Assembly: GCA_047967505.1 (NCBI GenBank)
Contig: CM106540.1
From: Dipteris shenzhenensis
Taxonomy: Eukaryota; Polypodiophyta; Polypodiopsida; Gleicheniales
Reading direction: 5' to 3' (one strand)
DNA: 64,000 nucleotides
The position numbers and the translations under genes were made by a program. Position 1 is the first letter of the stretch, and the number at the start of each line of letters is the position of its first letter. A model generated the notes under the pieces. It searched no databases and was not told the DNA's origin. It saw only the letters and a list, made by a program, of their open reading frames with translations. Below, piece by piece: positions 21,601 to 32,879 of this stretch.

Positions 21601-21609
21601 TGAGAAGGC

Positions 21610-21870
21610 GTGTTTAGACAAAACAGATCCCAAAACAAAAAGATGTTGATTACAGTGTGCTTAACTTTGATGGTACAATTTCATGCCCAAGACGTAACCG
21701 GTGTGTTGTTAGATGTGTTGTTAGATGGTAGATATGAGGTCAAAATTCTACCACAATTCATGTACAAACAAATGGTATTATCCAGAATCTAATTGGATCC
21801 AATGCCCTTTCAAGTAAAAATGGCAGATTAAAAAAGGGTTCAATCACTTGGGATAACATGGAACTAGGTT
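21610..21870 (+). pseudogene. Gypsy retropepsin fragment
   Basis: The plus strand reads LLDGRYEVKILPQFMYKQM and, after a stop, LDPMPFQVKMAD. This follows the pattern of a plant gypsy protease (D-G-G-S-E-V-N-I-L-P with an FQVKMAD flap-side block) with the active-site neighbourhood mutated. It is short and broken. Confidence 0.5.
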
Positions 21871-21879
21871 ATCTGATGA

Positions 21880-23000
21880 AAGAAAAGGCTCGGAAGAGAT
21901 CTTGCTAGCAGCATGAACCAATCAACCTAGGCGGATGATTTCACGAAACATGTTGCCCCTGCGACTTTCATGGGAGCATCTACATGAACGAGGGAGAGGA
22001 GGCCTAGAACCAACTAGGAGATGGGCTTTCCTACCTTTTAGTTTTCCCTTAGGCTTTGATCAAGTAACATGGTTCATCACAAGGCCAAAGAGACTCAATC
22101 CTGCTTTCCTCACTCATTAACATTGAAACAGTAGGGGAGAAATGGGGTCTCAAAAGGGCCTCATAAGGAATGGATTAAGATAAGCGGAAGTGAACCTACT
22201 ATGGTAACCCATGGGGTAAGGGACCCCTAGCATTGATTCAGTAGGCATGGGTACCTTTATTTTGAATTTGGGCAACCTTGGCCTTTGGATGGAGGTGGTG
22301 GATGGATCAAAGGTCTAGAATGCTCAAATTGGTGGGAGGCACATTTGGTGGACCCCAAACTGGCAAAGGTTGACAAAATGGAGGTGTAGTAAAGAGAGAT
22401 AGGTTGCCATTTGATGTGGACCATTAGATCTAGGATAGATCTAATGGTGGAGATCAAAGAATCTAATCAAGGGACTAGATCTAGGCACATTTTGGAGGGT
22501 GTAGATGGAGCACTTTAGATCGATGGCTAAGATCTATGCGCATAATGGATGGCTTGGATTTGAGTGACTTTTTCTTGCATCTCCACCCTTGGATCTCCTT
22601 GAGATCAACGGCCCGGATTCTAGTGCCTTTTCCTTGCATCTCCACCCTTAGATCTATTTCTAGATGGATGGCTTAAAATGAACCCCCTTCTCTTTTGATC
22701 TCATCCATTAGATCCTTGCCATTTTCAAGGGTTCAGATGTGATCCCTCTATTCTTTGATGGTGTCCATTGGATCTACACCTTGATCTAATGGCTGGGAGT
22801 GTTCTACCACAAATTTGAATGTATCCCTTGGATTGGAGATTAGATCAAGGGCTAGGAGTGAAGACCATGGGTTAGAGGCCTCCTCTCCCATAAATGCTTT
22901 TGTCACATGGCATTGCCCCACACCTCAGAGCACTCTCATTGTTACACCTCAAATCGGTCTTTAATCCCTTGAAATTAGGAAACACTAATTCGGGGCCCTT
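21880..23000. other. Unassigned; dispersed GATCTA-rich phrases at 22420-22860
   Basis: The phrases 'ttggatctccacc...', 'agatctaatgg' and 'ggctnngagtg' recur irregularly at 22420-22860, as in decayed LTR U3 or leader regions. No coding sequence was recognised. Confidence 0.5.
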
Positions 23001-23009
23001 TGGAGACCC

Positions 23010-23453
23010 CAATCCTTAGAATTGTACCAAGGCCAGAATACCTCAATGGAAGGCTAGTCAGTAAGATGGCCTTAGCATCATCATCCTTGAATCATGCTCC
23101 CAATGCCTATAGCTTCTTCCACAAAGATTGCATCCTCTTTAAGTGAGTGCCCAACAAATCACTATTTGCATTCAGAGTTCAAACAAATCTTGCTTAAGTA
23201 CTATCTTAGAATTCTTAACTTTGGATTTGAAGAGAGTTAAATATAAGATGTGCCAATTCTATGCTACAATCTTGAAAATGTCATTGTCATGGAAGTAATC
23301 TAGTCCTAGTGCCCTTTTGAGAAGGCCTAAGCCCTTCTCATTCTTTAGTTCCCAATTTTGAATTTTCTTTGAGCCTTGGTTGTTAGCTGGACTTTTCTCA
23401 GACCTTGATGCAACCCCCCAGAGACCTGAGTCAACCATACAAATAACTACCAT
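23010..23453 (-). pseudogene. Ty1/copia Gag, N-terminal part
   Basis: The minus-strand frame opens at ATG 23453. It contains WELKNEKGLGLLKRALGLD, then after a stop NSKIVLKQDLFEL and, in a shifted frame, LKRMQSLWKKL and DDDAKAILLTSLPL. These blocks in this order are the UBN2/copia Gag signature. A primer-binding site and LTR edge lie upstream of the start, so this is the 5' end of a copia element running away from PACRG. Stops and at least one shift make it a relic. The rest of the element was not found. Confidence 0.7.
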
Positions 23454-23541
23454 GAAGGGAAATTCTTCCCATCAATTTTTATAACTAAAGTTTTTGGTCC
23501 AATCTCGACTTGGTGAGATCATAGCCTCACATAAGGATACC

Positions 23542-23553
23542 ACTCTCATACCA
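23542..23553 (-). promoter_or_regulatory. Copia primer-binding site (tRNA-iMet type)
   Basis: On the minus strand the sequence TGGTATGAGAGT matches the initiator-Met site TGGTATCAGAGC closely. It lies one base inside an LTR edge ending CCCATCA and about 100 bp upstream of the gag ATG. Confidence 0.65.
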
Positions 23554-23554
23554 A

Positions 23555-23900
23555 TGATGGGATTTAGAACTTGAAAATACTACTGCTCACAATCCAAGAC
23601 TCATCTCACATAAACTATCCCTGATACTTCTATGGAGGTAATGCTAATAAAAAAGGAAGTTTGTATTGAAGGAAATTAAGGGTTTGAAACCTTGGTTTTT
23701 TGGCTTAGGAGAGTTTTGGAGATACTAACCCTTCTTTGTAACAAGAAAGCATGTGATACATATATGGAGGTATGCTAATAAAAAAGGGAGTTTGTATGAG
23801 AGATGGAGAAGGACTTTGTTGCTTAGGAGAGTTTTGGGGATACTAATCTTTGTAATAAGATCTTCCTAGGGTCTTTTTTCTAATATACAGCCTTGTGGGA
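23555..23900 (-). mobile_element. Copia 5' LTR, minus orientation (outer end approximate)
   Basis: The inner edge at 23555 is set by the adjacent PBS. The sequence contains an imperfect direct duplication of about 120 bp (23631-23746 and 23765-23855), sharing phrases such as gctaataaaaaaggaagttt and gcttaggagagttttgg. The outer end could not be fixed; it must lie before the CpG-containing DNA at about 23925 that leads into PACRG. Confidence 0.5.
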
Positions 23901-23924
23901 ATTCCTCAAATTGAAAAGACTAAC

Positions 23925-24181
23925 CGCAAATAACCGTCTAGTTTTCAGCTGACATGAAACGCCACCCGCGAGAGGAGGTTCAGCCGGCGTGGGCTATTCC
24001 TTGCCACCCCTTCCCCAAAATCACCATCGCCATAGCCAACCACCCATCCATGGCACACTTTCCTTCTCCTTCCTCGCTTTTCCATCCCTCCATCCCCGTC
24101 GTTTCGTCATCCCTCTCGCATTCCTAATATTCACAGATAATCGCTTTTTATTATATACCCTCCTCTTCCACCTCCGTAATC
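23925..24181 (+). promoter_or_regulatory. PACRG promoter / 5' region
   Basis: About 260 bp lie between the copia LTR and the PACRG start. CpG dinucleotides are frequent here, as in the gene itself, and scarce in the flanking repeats. A TATA-like word (ttatata) lies at 24151-24157, only about 30 bp before the first ATG. That would leave a very short leader if used; upstream start sites are equally possible. No RFX-like or other specific site was identified. Confidence 0.45.
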
Positions 24182-24796
24182 ATGATGCCCGATACCATGG
24201 CCGATGTCGCTGGACAGCTCTTTGCTTTTGAGTACTGCAATGCCAAGCTCAAGGGCAGACCCACCATGCGGAAGACCAAGCAGTCTCGTTCCTGCTTCGA
24301 TCAGACTCTGCCTGTCGCGGTAGGACAATTCCGATTCCTTCGCAATTCTAATTTCCATCTTACATGAATAAGGTAACCGTCCTTCGGGAGCGTTGTTGAA
24401 GCTCTTTAACTTATCTGCGATCGTTGTTTAAACTGAATGTCCGTAGTTGTGTACCAAACCCTCTGCGTAGAGGCGACCGGTTAAATTGATTCAAGCTAAT
24501 TCAATTGGAAGTTTTTCGGAATGCTAACGTTCCGCCCAGATAAAATTTGAATCTAAGGATTTACAACTACGCTATATAACGGATTTAGAGATTCGGCTAT
24601 GGGCTACCTGGGAATTTGATCAGGAGTGGTTTGACATAATAATTGGTGTGTGTTCAGTTGTCAAGAAGAGCTGGACGGCATGAGTTGTGCCGGCTTGTGG
24701 AGAAAGAGCTACCCTATTATTCCTCAAATGGAGAGTACAGGTGTGCTCCCATATTTATTCACGCTTTACATGCACATATTGCACTGCCTCTATTAT

Positions 24797-24842
<46 letters not shown>

Positions 24843-26019
24843 ACTAATGCGCACTATCTGGCTGACAATACAGGCACCGCATTCCAAAAAAATTACCGTC
24901 TGATTATACAAGAAAAGGAGACGGTGATAAGATTAAACGCGGAGAGTTACATAAAGCAGCTCCAAAGGCCGAACCGCCCTTGGGAGGGGCCTTCAAACTG
25001 CGGGATAATCCACCCAACACTCTGGTAAGGCTCGGGTTGCCATTTCCTTGAGATTAAACCCTGAAATTTCCTGAATGTTCGGACCTCGGGTACTCTCGGA
25101 GTGATGGCCGATTTTCTGAACCCCACAGTTCCGTAAATTGTACGAAAGAGGAGACTTGCCACTTCAAATTTTGCACAGCAGCTCCAAGAACTCCCTTGCG
25201 TGGAAGGTGGACATTCGAAAGCTTGATTATCACCACTATTTGCCCATTTTCTTCGATGGCATACGAGAAAAGGAAGAACCTTACCGCTTTATAGCCGTAA
25301 AAGGTGTAGAGGATCTTCTCAAGGCTCGTTCTGAACCTTTTACTCGTTGACACACTGCTTCTTCTGAAGAAAATGTCCTAATGCACACGAAGGCTGTCAT
25401 CCTCTGATTTCGTGAGAACGCGTAACTTGTGGAACGATATTTTATCTCTTTTTTCTGTATGTCTATACGTGTATTGAGAGAGAGACAGGAGTAGCATCTG
25501 AGGCTACAATATATGGGCGCAGGCTGGACAGGGTAAAATATTGCCTGTGATACCACAGCTAATCATCCCTATTAAGACAGCTCTGAATACAAGAGACCCA
25601 GCTGTAATGAACATAGCACTTCAGGTACAAAAAAACATTTCCTTAAAATTCCAGCTCGAGGTTGTATGTTCGGTAAACCGAAATTGGATGCATGATATAT
25701 AAGCTTGGTCATAAATTTCGCGCCATTGATATGCCGCTGTTGTATACTGTTCCAGCTTATGTGCAAACTGGTGGAGTCTGAGGAGATGGTAGGTCAATCG
25801 TTAGTGCCTTATTACAGACAGCTGCTTCCGGTACTGAATATTTTCAAGAACAATGTGCCCAATGTTGGCGACAGTATCGACTACGCACAGCAAAAGCATG
25901 TGTGCACAGGCGAGCTCGTCAACAAAGTATTAGAATTATTCGAGGCCCACGGAGGAGAAGATGCTTTCATAAACATCAAGTACATGGTGCCCACTTACGA
26001 ATCGTGCGTTACTGGCTAG
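24182..26019 (+). CDS. PACRG: PACRG, axonemal inner-junction protein, six exons
   Basis: Exons read as 24182-24319, 24658-24740, 24874-25024, 25129-25323, 25523-25624 and 25756-26019. Phases join without a stop to give about 310 residues. From residue about 125 the match to PACRG is unmistakable: [68 protein letters not shown] and [18 protein letters not shown] at the C-terminus. PACRG is an alpha-helical repeat protein that ties the A- and B-tubules of ciliary doublets together at the inner junction. [15 protein letters not shown] stretch before the core also matches the family, while the first two exons form a longer N-terminus than animal PACRG. ATG 24182 opens the frame; ATG 24197 (ACCATGGCC context) may be the real start. 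Intron 4 needs a GC donor; other introns are GT-AG, 104-338 bp. No lesion is seen, so I regard it as functional. Confidence 0.93.
24801..24840. repeat. GA microsatellite in PACRG intron 2
   Basis: Twenty uninterrupted GA units, ending 33 bp before the exon 3 acceptor at 24872-24873. It lies where the polypyrimidine tract and branch region would normally be, and it is purine-rich on the coding strand. Confidence 0.95.
25324..25522 (+). other. PACRG intron 4, apparent GC-AG intron
   Basis: Exon 4 must end after the AAG at 25321-25323 to keep both phase and family length between DLLK and KILPV. The next bases are GCTCGT, a GC donor. The acceptor is GCAG at 25519-25522. The nearest GT donor (after 25327) gives phase 1 and could join only an acceptor at 25501-25502, inserting about seven residues into a conserved loop. 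Confidence 0.6.
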
Positions 26020-29000
26020 AAGCAGGTTTCTCCCTCCACTGCACTTGTTCTTCTTAGCAGCATAGAGCGAAGCACCGATGGTCAGTAAGTAGTACAACCT
26101 TACAAAGATATGCTCGTGCGATTTCTCATAATCTGGAAGTGACAATTGAATAGATTTGGTATATCTGGTTTAACAAGGGATCACTTCTATGGATCGCAGC
26201 TGTTTAGTGTAACAGTGAGCATGAGTAGCTTGTCATGCTTACACAATATGCTTAACATCACGACTTGTTCTTTAAGATTTAATCTCAGTTTCATGTTAAT
26301 TGACTAGTTTCCAAATTTCCATAAGAAGCTCCCCTTTTAAGAGCCTTATAACATAAGAGAACAGTTCTGGTGTGGTGTGAAACATTGGCTAAATAGTCTA
26401 GGGTTTTAGCTTTTAGGTTTTAACTTCAAGTATCTCATCCCACATAACATTTTCCAACCATAGATGCCACCTCAACTTGTCCCTAATTGCCTTAACCTTG
26501 GAGTTCGAATTTGTAATGTCACTCCATCCTCTTTAGAGACATGTTGATGTAGTTGATAATCCTTTTTAGTCGGACTTCAAAGGGGTTTCCTCGCCATCTA
26601 TCATAGTATGTTCCTATAAAGACAAGACAAAACAAACAAGAAAGCAACTTTATCTTAGTGATTAGAGAAAGAAAGTCTATTGACCAAAAAAGGGTCTATG
26701 AGAGTGATTTCCTTATTTGAGTGAAGATAATAACATTTGGTACAAGAAAGCCTTTCTTTACAATTTTGAATTGGAAAACAACCAATTTAAAGTAGAGCTT
26801 TCAAAACACGGTCCTATTCCCTAATATTTTGAAGCCTTTGGATTAAAATATTGAGATTTCATATAAATCTACAAAGTGCATATTAATATAGACATCAGGT
26901 GGATACCATTTGCAATAGCTTATAGTTTCACCAAAAGTAAATTAAAAAAAGACATATATGATAGCTTTAGCTTCAATGCCAATGTAGCACAAAATCTTAA
27001 CATTCAAAATATCAACAAAATTTGTGGAAAAATGCAAAAAAAAATTCACAAAACCTCATGAAAAGTTCAAGATTATTCATAAATTTATGTGAAGTCAGTA
27101 GAACTAAGCACTATAAAAGCTTCATAAAAGGATGTAACTTAGATAGAAGAGTTCAAGATGAAACAATTCCATGGCTTAAAGAAGTATCATAATTTATAGA
27201 TACCCCAAGGAGATGAAAAGTAAGCTACAATATGTATACAAAGACCACAAAGTGAGTATGGCTTAAGATGATAAAAATTAAAAGATAGATGGGTGATTCA
27301 TAACTATATTCAATTGCCTATAATTTTAATTGAAAAAAGGAATTATTATGGAGATTTATGATTTGGTGGAAAAGCATAGGATCATAATTTTTGATAATTC
27401 CATTCTCAAATCAAGAGGAAATTATACATGTTAATAATCTCTTTTGAAAAATATGATATAAATGTGATAAACTAAGAATAATTAAACATAATTAAGTCAA
27501 TTCAAGACTTTTGTAAGAAGTAGCATTATGCAAATGTCACTACCCATGCTTTCTTTCATAAGATACAAATAAGTGCTTCTTTGAATAAAGTTTGCAAACA
27601 TTGACATTAGGAACTTGTCTGTAAGTTTATTTTCTTTCCTACCTCATTACTAGTAAATTAAAACTTCACATTAAAATATAAAAGTTAGGTTTTATGATGC
27701 GGCCCAAGAATATCCTTAAAAACTCTACTAGGAACAAAAATAGAATGCCTACTTTGAAAGGTTGGAATATTGCAATGGAATAATCTAAATAACATATGAA
27801 TAGCAGGCCTATTGAAGCATCACCTCACTTATTAGGTGTGCTTGGCTTGTAGGAGGCTTGTAGTTGATTATTAATTGAGATTGTTCCACGGAGGAATCCC
27901 ACCTCCCCATGTCTAAGATTGCCAATCATTTAATGAATTGTTACATGCTAAGGAGGTTAAATTTGGTTAGTATTGATGATTAGAGTCTGATCCCAACAAA
28001 TAATGTCTCCACTGCTTGAGAAATTTCATAAGGTCATAAAGTTCCTTGTCAAAAGTAGGATAGTTTAGCTTTGCATTTACAAGAACTACCTAGTAGAACA
28101 CAACTAGATTGTCTTGCTACAACAACAAACAACCATAGCTTTTTTGAATCACATTGAAATTTAAATGTCATGTCACCATTTGGTAACTTGAGCATTAGAG
28201 CCTCTACAATGCATGTTTTGATAGAGCAAGAAAACTCGCAGTGGGGAGGAGCTGCTGCTTGTCGAGAGGATTCACGAATGAAGGGAGAGGTCGTAGGCAT
28301 GGGCATGTTGAAGGCAGTTTAAATAAAGAATGGGAGGTCAGTAATTGAGGATGTCTCTACTATATGAGCTCAAGGGAGAATGCGAGCTCAGAGGAGCATA
28401 AGCAGTCGTCGTGTGGAAGAGCAGAGCTCTGTGATCAAAGGGGCTGCATGGTTTTGGTAAGGATTATTTATGATTCTCAAACTAAACAAAAGGCATGTCC
28501 TTCTTTGTAAAAGCAAAAAGGGGCATGTAAAATTTTGCACAATGGTGAACATGTTTCCTATCATAATTGGTAAATTCAAAGAAACTTGTTACTGCATGAA
28601 CATTGTGAAAAATAGTGTATTGAATTGGTGAAATAGCTCATGGACATTGCTATCAATAGACTATATTAAGATAGGGTTGATGGGACAAGCCCTAACCCTA
28701 AACCTATAGGTTAAGTTGTATGTATCTCTCATTTCCTTCATTACTATGTATTGTATATTAGTCATATTGAGTGTGCACTATTCTCTCTCTCTCTTGGGAC
28801 AACAAGGAGGGAAAAAAGAGGGGAAAGAAAAAGTCTGAGGGGAAAAGAGAGACTTGTGTGAGGGATAAAATGATATACGATGAGTGGAGGAAAAGGTGGA
28901 AGTGGGAAAATGAAGAGGAGAGATGGTGGAGGAATGATGGAAAAATGGTCAAGGAAAAGTGGTGGTGGTGGAATGGTGCCAGTAGTCTACCACCATGTCT

Positions 29001-30300
29001 ACAAGCAGACACCTATGGCAACGGGGCTCACTGATTTCTATGAGTCAAACCTACATCCAACAATAGAAGCTCGTATCATCATTACACTTGGCTCCCTTGG
29101 CACGTTCCTTGCATGGTTGGAGCCTTGTCTCATGACTCAACATCTATACCACATTGTGTGCAAGTGATTCCATGAAGGGAGAGGAGAGAGGGGAGGAAGG
29201 GGAGAGAGGGGAGGGAGAGAAGGTCAGGGAGGGGGAGAGTGGCAATCATGAGACAACTTAGCAAGAAAGAGCAAGAAGACTCAATGCAAGAGAATGAGGA
29301 GAAGAAGAGAGCTTCTATTCCAATATTGCAAATACACAATGAAGACCAAAGTCAAACTTTTGGCCTTATATACATATCCACCTTTTTAAGGGAGGGCTAA
29401 TGCTTGTACTCTCACGTACCTCTCTTCTCACATTTTATAACCACTTGGGCCCTTTTGGCTCCAAGGGAATTATCATCTGCTACTCCTCTCGCCCTTTCCT
29501 ACTTCTCTCTCACTTTCTCATCATGGTACATGAACTGCTAACCATTGTGGTGGGGTTAACATGCCCCCCTTCTTGTTCACAATCTATCCATAAATTGTGT
29601 TCAGTGCATGATGTCTGATTTGAGGGCATTGTTCATGATTATGTAGCGGTCGAATGTTCTATGGCAGATGCGACAAAATGGATATAGCAGCTTCCAAAAA
29701 TGTGTCTCGAACATGTCTTAAAAGGTATGGATGTGATGACCATGAATATTTGAGAAACAGACATATAAACGCATCACTAGAGGGAATAAGTGGACCTCAT
29801 TTAAGTCGCATACAATTTTGGTGTGAAGCCACTAGTGATGTTCTTATATTGGTAGATTGAGAGCAGGGAGGTCTTGTTGCAAAACGATGAGCTATAAAAA
29901 AAAAGCATAGTGGCCACAACTACTACATCAGCGAATGTAGAATTGAACTCCTCCATCTAGGTGGCCAAAGCTAAGGAAGAGTCCACTTTTGGGAAGTTGA
30001 ACCTAGGGGCGTTGTATGCTATATTTGGGTCTGCATCCTACATCTTTTTAAAATTTGGCCAATTCCACCGTCGACGGAGTGGCATGCATGTGGGGTCAAT
30101 TTGCCATTCTAGCTTGGCGTAGAAGTAGGTTCTCCAAAACGCAACGTATTTAAAAAATGGAGCCTGCAATTAAGTTTGGAGACCATCATCACCATTGACT
30201 CAGGCCGGGTACTTGGTTGTAGTCAGCAGGGTGGCTGTATTTACCCTGTGTTCCCTAATCATTCTCCCACCCACCATTTATGGAAACTACATTGTATGAG
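26020..30300. other. PACRG 3' flank and long AT-rich region without recognised genes
   Basis: The first 150 bp are the likely PACRG 3' UTR; no AATAAA was seen. From about 26300 the DNA is AT-rich with frequent stops in all frames. A possible LTR-like stretch with CCCTAA words and a CT tract lies at about 28680-28800. A purine-rich stretch runs at 28800-28970 and a shorter one at 29170-29310. Short open frames in these stretches are compositional. No RNA gene was recognised. Confidence 0.5.
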
Positions 30301-30369
30301 CTCAGTGAGAGATCTCACCTCCATTATGTCCTTGCAGGTGAGGTGAAATCTTTGTAGATTTACTTTCCA

Positions 30370-30517
30370 TCGATTTCGCGAGCTCATCATGGATGGAGAG
30401 GTCGACTTGGTGTACTGTCTGACTACAAAGAATGCTGCGGACATCTTCACGAAGGCTCTTGGAAGAGACTTGCCAGAGAGGCATCTTCATCGACTTGGCA
30501 TTGGGCCGAAAAAGTAA
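30370..30517 (+). pseudogene. Ty1/copia RNase H C-terminus
   Basis: The frame reads DGEVDLVYCLTTKNAADIFT, then KALGRDLPERHLHRLGI, ending at TAA 30515-30517. The NAADIFTKAL block is the standard end of copia RNase H/Pol. A polypurine tract and LTR start follow within 25 bp, so this is the 3' end of a copia element. The rest of pol is missing upstream. Confidence 0.8.
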
Positions 30518-30538
30518 GTTCACTTGCAGGTGGACATT

Positions 30539-30547
30539 GAGGGGGGG
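30539..30547 (+). promoter_or_regulatory. Polypurine tract
   Basis: GAGGGGGGG directly before the LTR start TGTTAGATATC. It is the plus-strand primer of the copia element. Confidence 0.75.
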
Positions 30548-30735
30548 TGTTAGATATCAATGCTCCACTCTCATGTAACTACGTGGGAGGAACCAGCTAA
30601 CTCTACTTATAAGCCCCCCATATGAGGAGAAGGCATTTGAGTAGCTTGATTATCGGATAGGTCTTAGATTACACCAGATGGGGGCCATGTGTGGCCTGAT
30701 GGCTAGACAGAGCTGGCACACTGCCAACTAGGCTA
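30548..30735 (+). mobile_element. Copia 3' LTR (shared part)
   Basis: This stretch starts TGTTAGATATC and is highly similar, in inverted orientation, to 51760-51953. Both copies agree up to the phrase ccaactaggct and then diverge. Either the LTR ends near here or the second copy is truncated. Sequence to about 31250 has LTR-like promoter words and may belong to it. Confidence 0.7.
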
Positions 30736-31660
30736 CATGCAAGTGTGGGAAGGCACCCCATGACTGACCGCACTGAGGGTAGACATAGCTTTTCCTGAGG
30801 CAGCCCACTCTCGGGTTGCAGGGCCCGTTTGGTGTCCTAGATGGTCTCGAATGGCTATGGGCTGAACTATTGTGTGCAACGGTTCTATCGTGTAGTCGGT
30901 GGCCTATTTCGAGACTGACCCCCAATCGATCGTTTTGGGCGGACTGGGTCAGTCACCATATTTGGTCTAACCAACTATGACTGGTGGCTATATAAGAGCA
31001 AGCCCATGAAGCCCATTTCATCACTGGCTATAGCAACTGTGATTCCTTAGCATCCAGCCTCCATCCTCTACTATTTCTAGCTCACCGTCAAAGCTTCTTT
31101 CACAGGAGCGCACGGCTGGGAGGCAGTGCCATCTATTGTATCTCATCTACAGTAATTAAAATTTTGATTCTCCATACTATCTGGTTTTCTCTCTTACGTA
31201 TGAGATCCTATCATCTGTTGAGCATAGACTTGTATTATTTTCTTACAGAGTAGAGAGAAAGTGTAGAGGTACAGTTAGATCATACAAGTCAAAGGTTGGA
31301 GGAGGAGGAGGCATTTTCTAGAGGGAGGAGAGAGTTTGGGGATCAATGTTGGAGAGGAGGAGGAGGCATGTGGAAGAAGGGATTGTCGCAATAGTGAGAG
31401 GAGGAGGAGGAGAGAGATTGGGGAGGAGAGAGGAGGAAGGGAGGGAGGTGGGAAGCGGGAGGGAGGAGGGAGGGAGACAAAATTAGAATTTTGAATTTTA
31501 AAATTTTGAATGTGAAAGGTGTAATAAGTGTAAGAGATCCTTGCCCACCTGAATTTATTTTCTCATGAAGAGAACACTTGACTTTTATCAAGCTTTGTGT
31601 TGACACCTTCTAGTCATCATAAAGACTTGGCCATATGGTCAAAATGTTTATAGGCCTTGT
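30736..31660. other. Unassigned, possibly rest of LTR
   Basis: Contains a tataagagc TATA-like word at about 30991 and a purine-rich stretch at 31290-31480. No coding sequence recognised. Confidence 0.4.
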
Positions 31661-31679
31661 GAGTGTGTAGATACCATCT

Positions 31680-31821
<142 letters not shown>

Positions 31822-31920
31822 TGGTATGGGGAGAGTGGGAGCGATACCACCATGTGGTAAAATATGTTATTTGAAAATTAATTTACTAACTAAGAGCTCT
31901 CATTTTATTTCTTAGGAGTC

Positions 31921-32202
31921 ATGGGTGAAGAAATATGCTGTGAAGCTATGGTCAATTTGATGGTTAACCATGAATTTGTGGCTATGGGGAAGGTACATGG
32001 AATAAACCCATCTGACACATGCCATGGGGAACTTCTTGGTTTTGGATGTCTATTGCTATCAGTGGAGAAATGTCTCAGTAGTATTGTGCTTTTGCCATTT
32101 CCAACTAATGATGTAGGCAAAGTTTGTGATGCTATTGATTATTTTGTCAAGTGGACTAGTAAAAATTTAATCAAGGTACTACAACACCATAACAGTACAT
32201 AA
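31921..32202 (+). pseudogene. DUF8039-like fragment
   Basis: A 93-residue open frame begins at ATG 31921. It has the pattern of the plant DUF8039 domain: a FVAMGKVHG strand, a conserved Cys-His-Gly turn, a hydrophobic strand, LLPFPTNDVGKV and a final FVKW segment. In plants this domain occurs mostly in proteins of En/Spm-type transposable elements. No longer gene can be followed from it, although further short open stretches run to 32590. My assignment rests on the motif pattern alone. Confidence 0.5.
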
Positions 32203-32879
32203 CACAATGCTTTTGACCATGAAAATGGTAGAGCTGTCTTATGTAAATGGTTATGCGATAGCAATGCAATGTGAGGAGATGCTTGAAGATTATGATTGCA
32301 TTGGTGTACATGATAAGGAGAGTGGTACTATGGTCAGCAGAGCAAAAAATGTAGTATCTTGGCATAGGGATCATCCTTCTAGCTTACCCATATGAGGCTA
32401 TAGATTTTGAACTGATGGGAGACCTTGATGTGGGTTTTGTGGTGGATAGGACATATGATGCTAATGCATCATCAACTATGAGTGATGATCTAAATTTTGT
32501 CAATTTGGCAAGTTTGCTTATCAAGAGACTCACATTTGAGGATGGAATACCATTGCTAGAGGACAAACACATTGGTGTTCATGTTTGAACCAGACAGAGT
32601 TGACAAAATAGAGGGTTTTAGCAATGATTTCATCCCGAGAAAGAATTCAATCTATGTTAAAAAGAGATTGTATTGCATGGTGAATCAAAAGGCTCGGGCT
32701 ATCACTCTAAAGGCTTTTACATTGAGGTTATGCATATATGATAGTTTATGTGTGGCTACAATTAATTTTTAAAAAATAATGTTGCTAGCTCACTAGTTGG
32801 GAAGTAATAAAAGAGATTCACAAATACTTTTGGAGCTTAAACTTGGAAGCACGTACTAACTATATGTATGACATTTTTG

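Noticed and set aside
23989-24231. 80-residue frame overlapping the PACRG start
   Set aside because: It overlaps the PACRG ATG in another frame, lacks a domain, and is best read as leader sequence.
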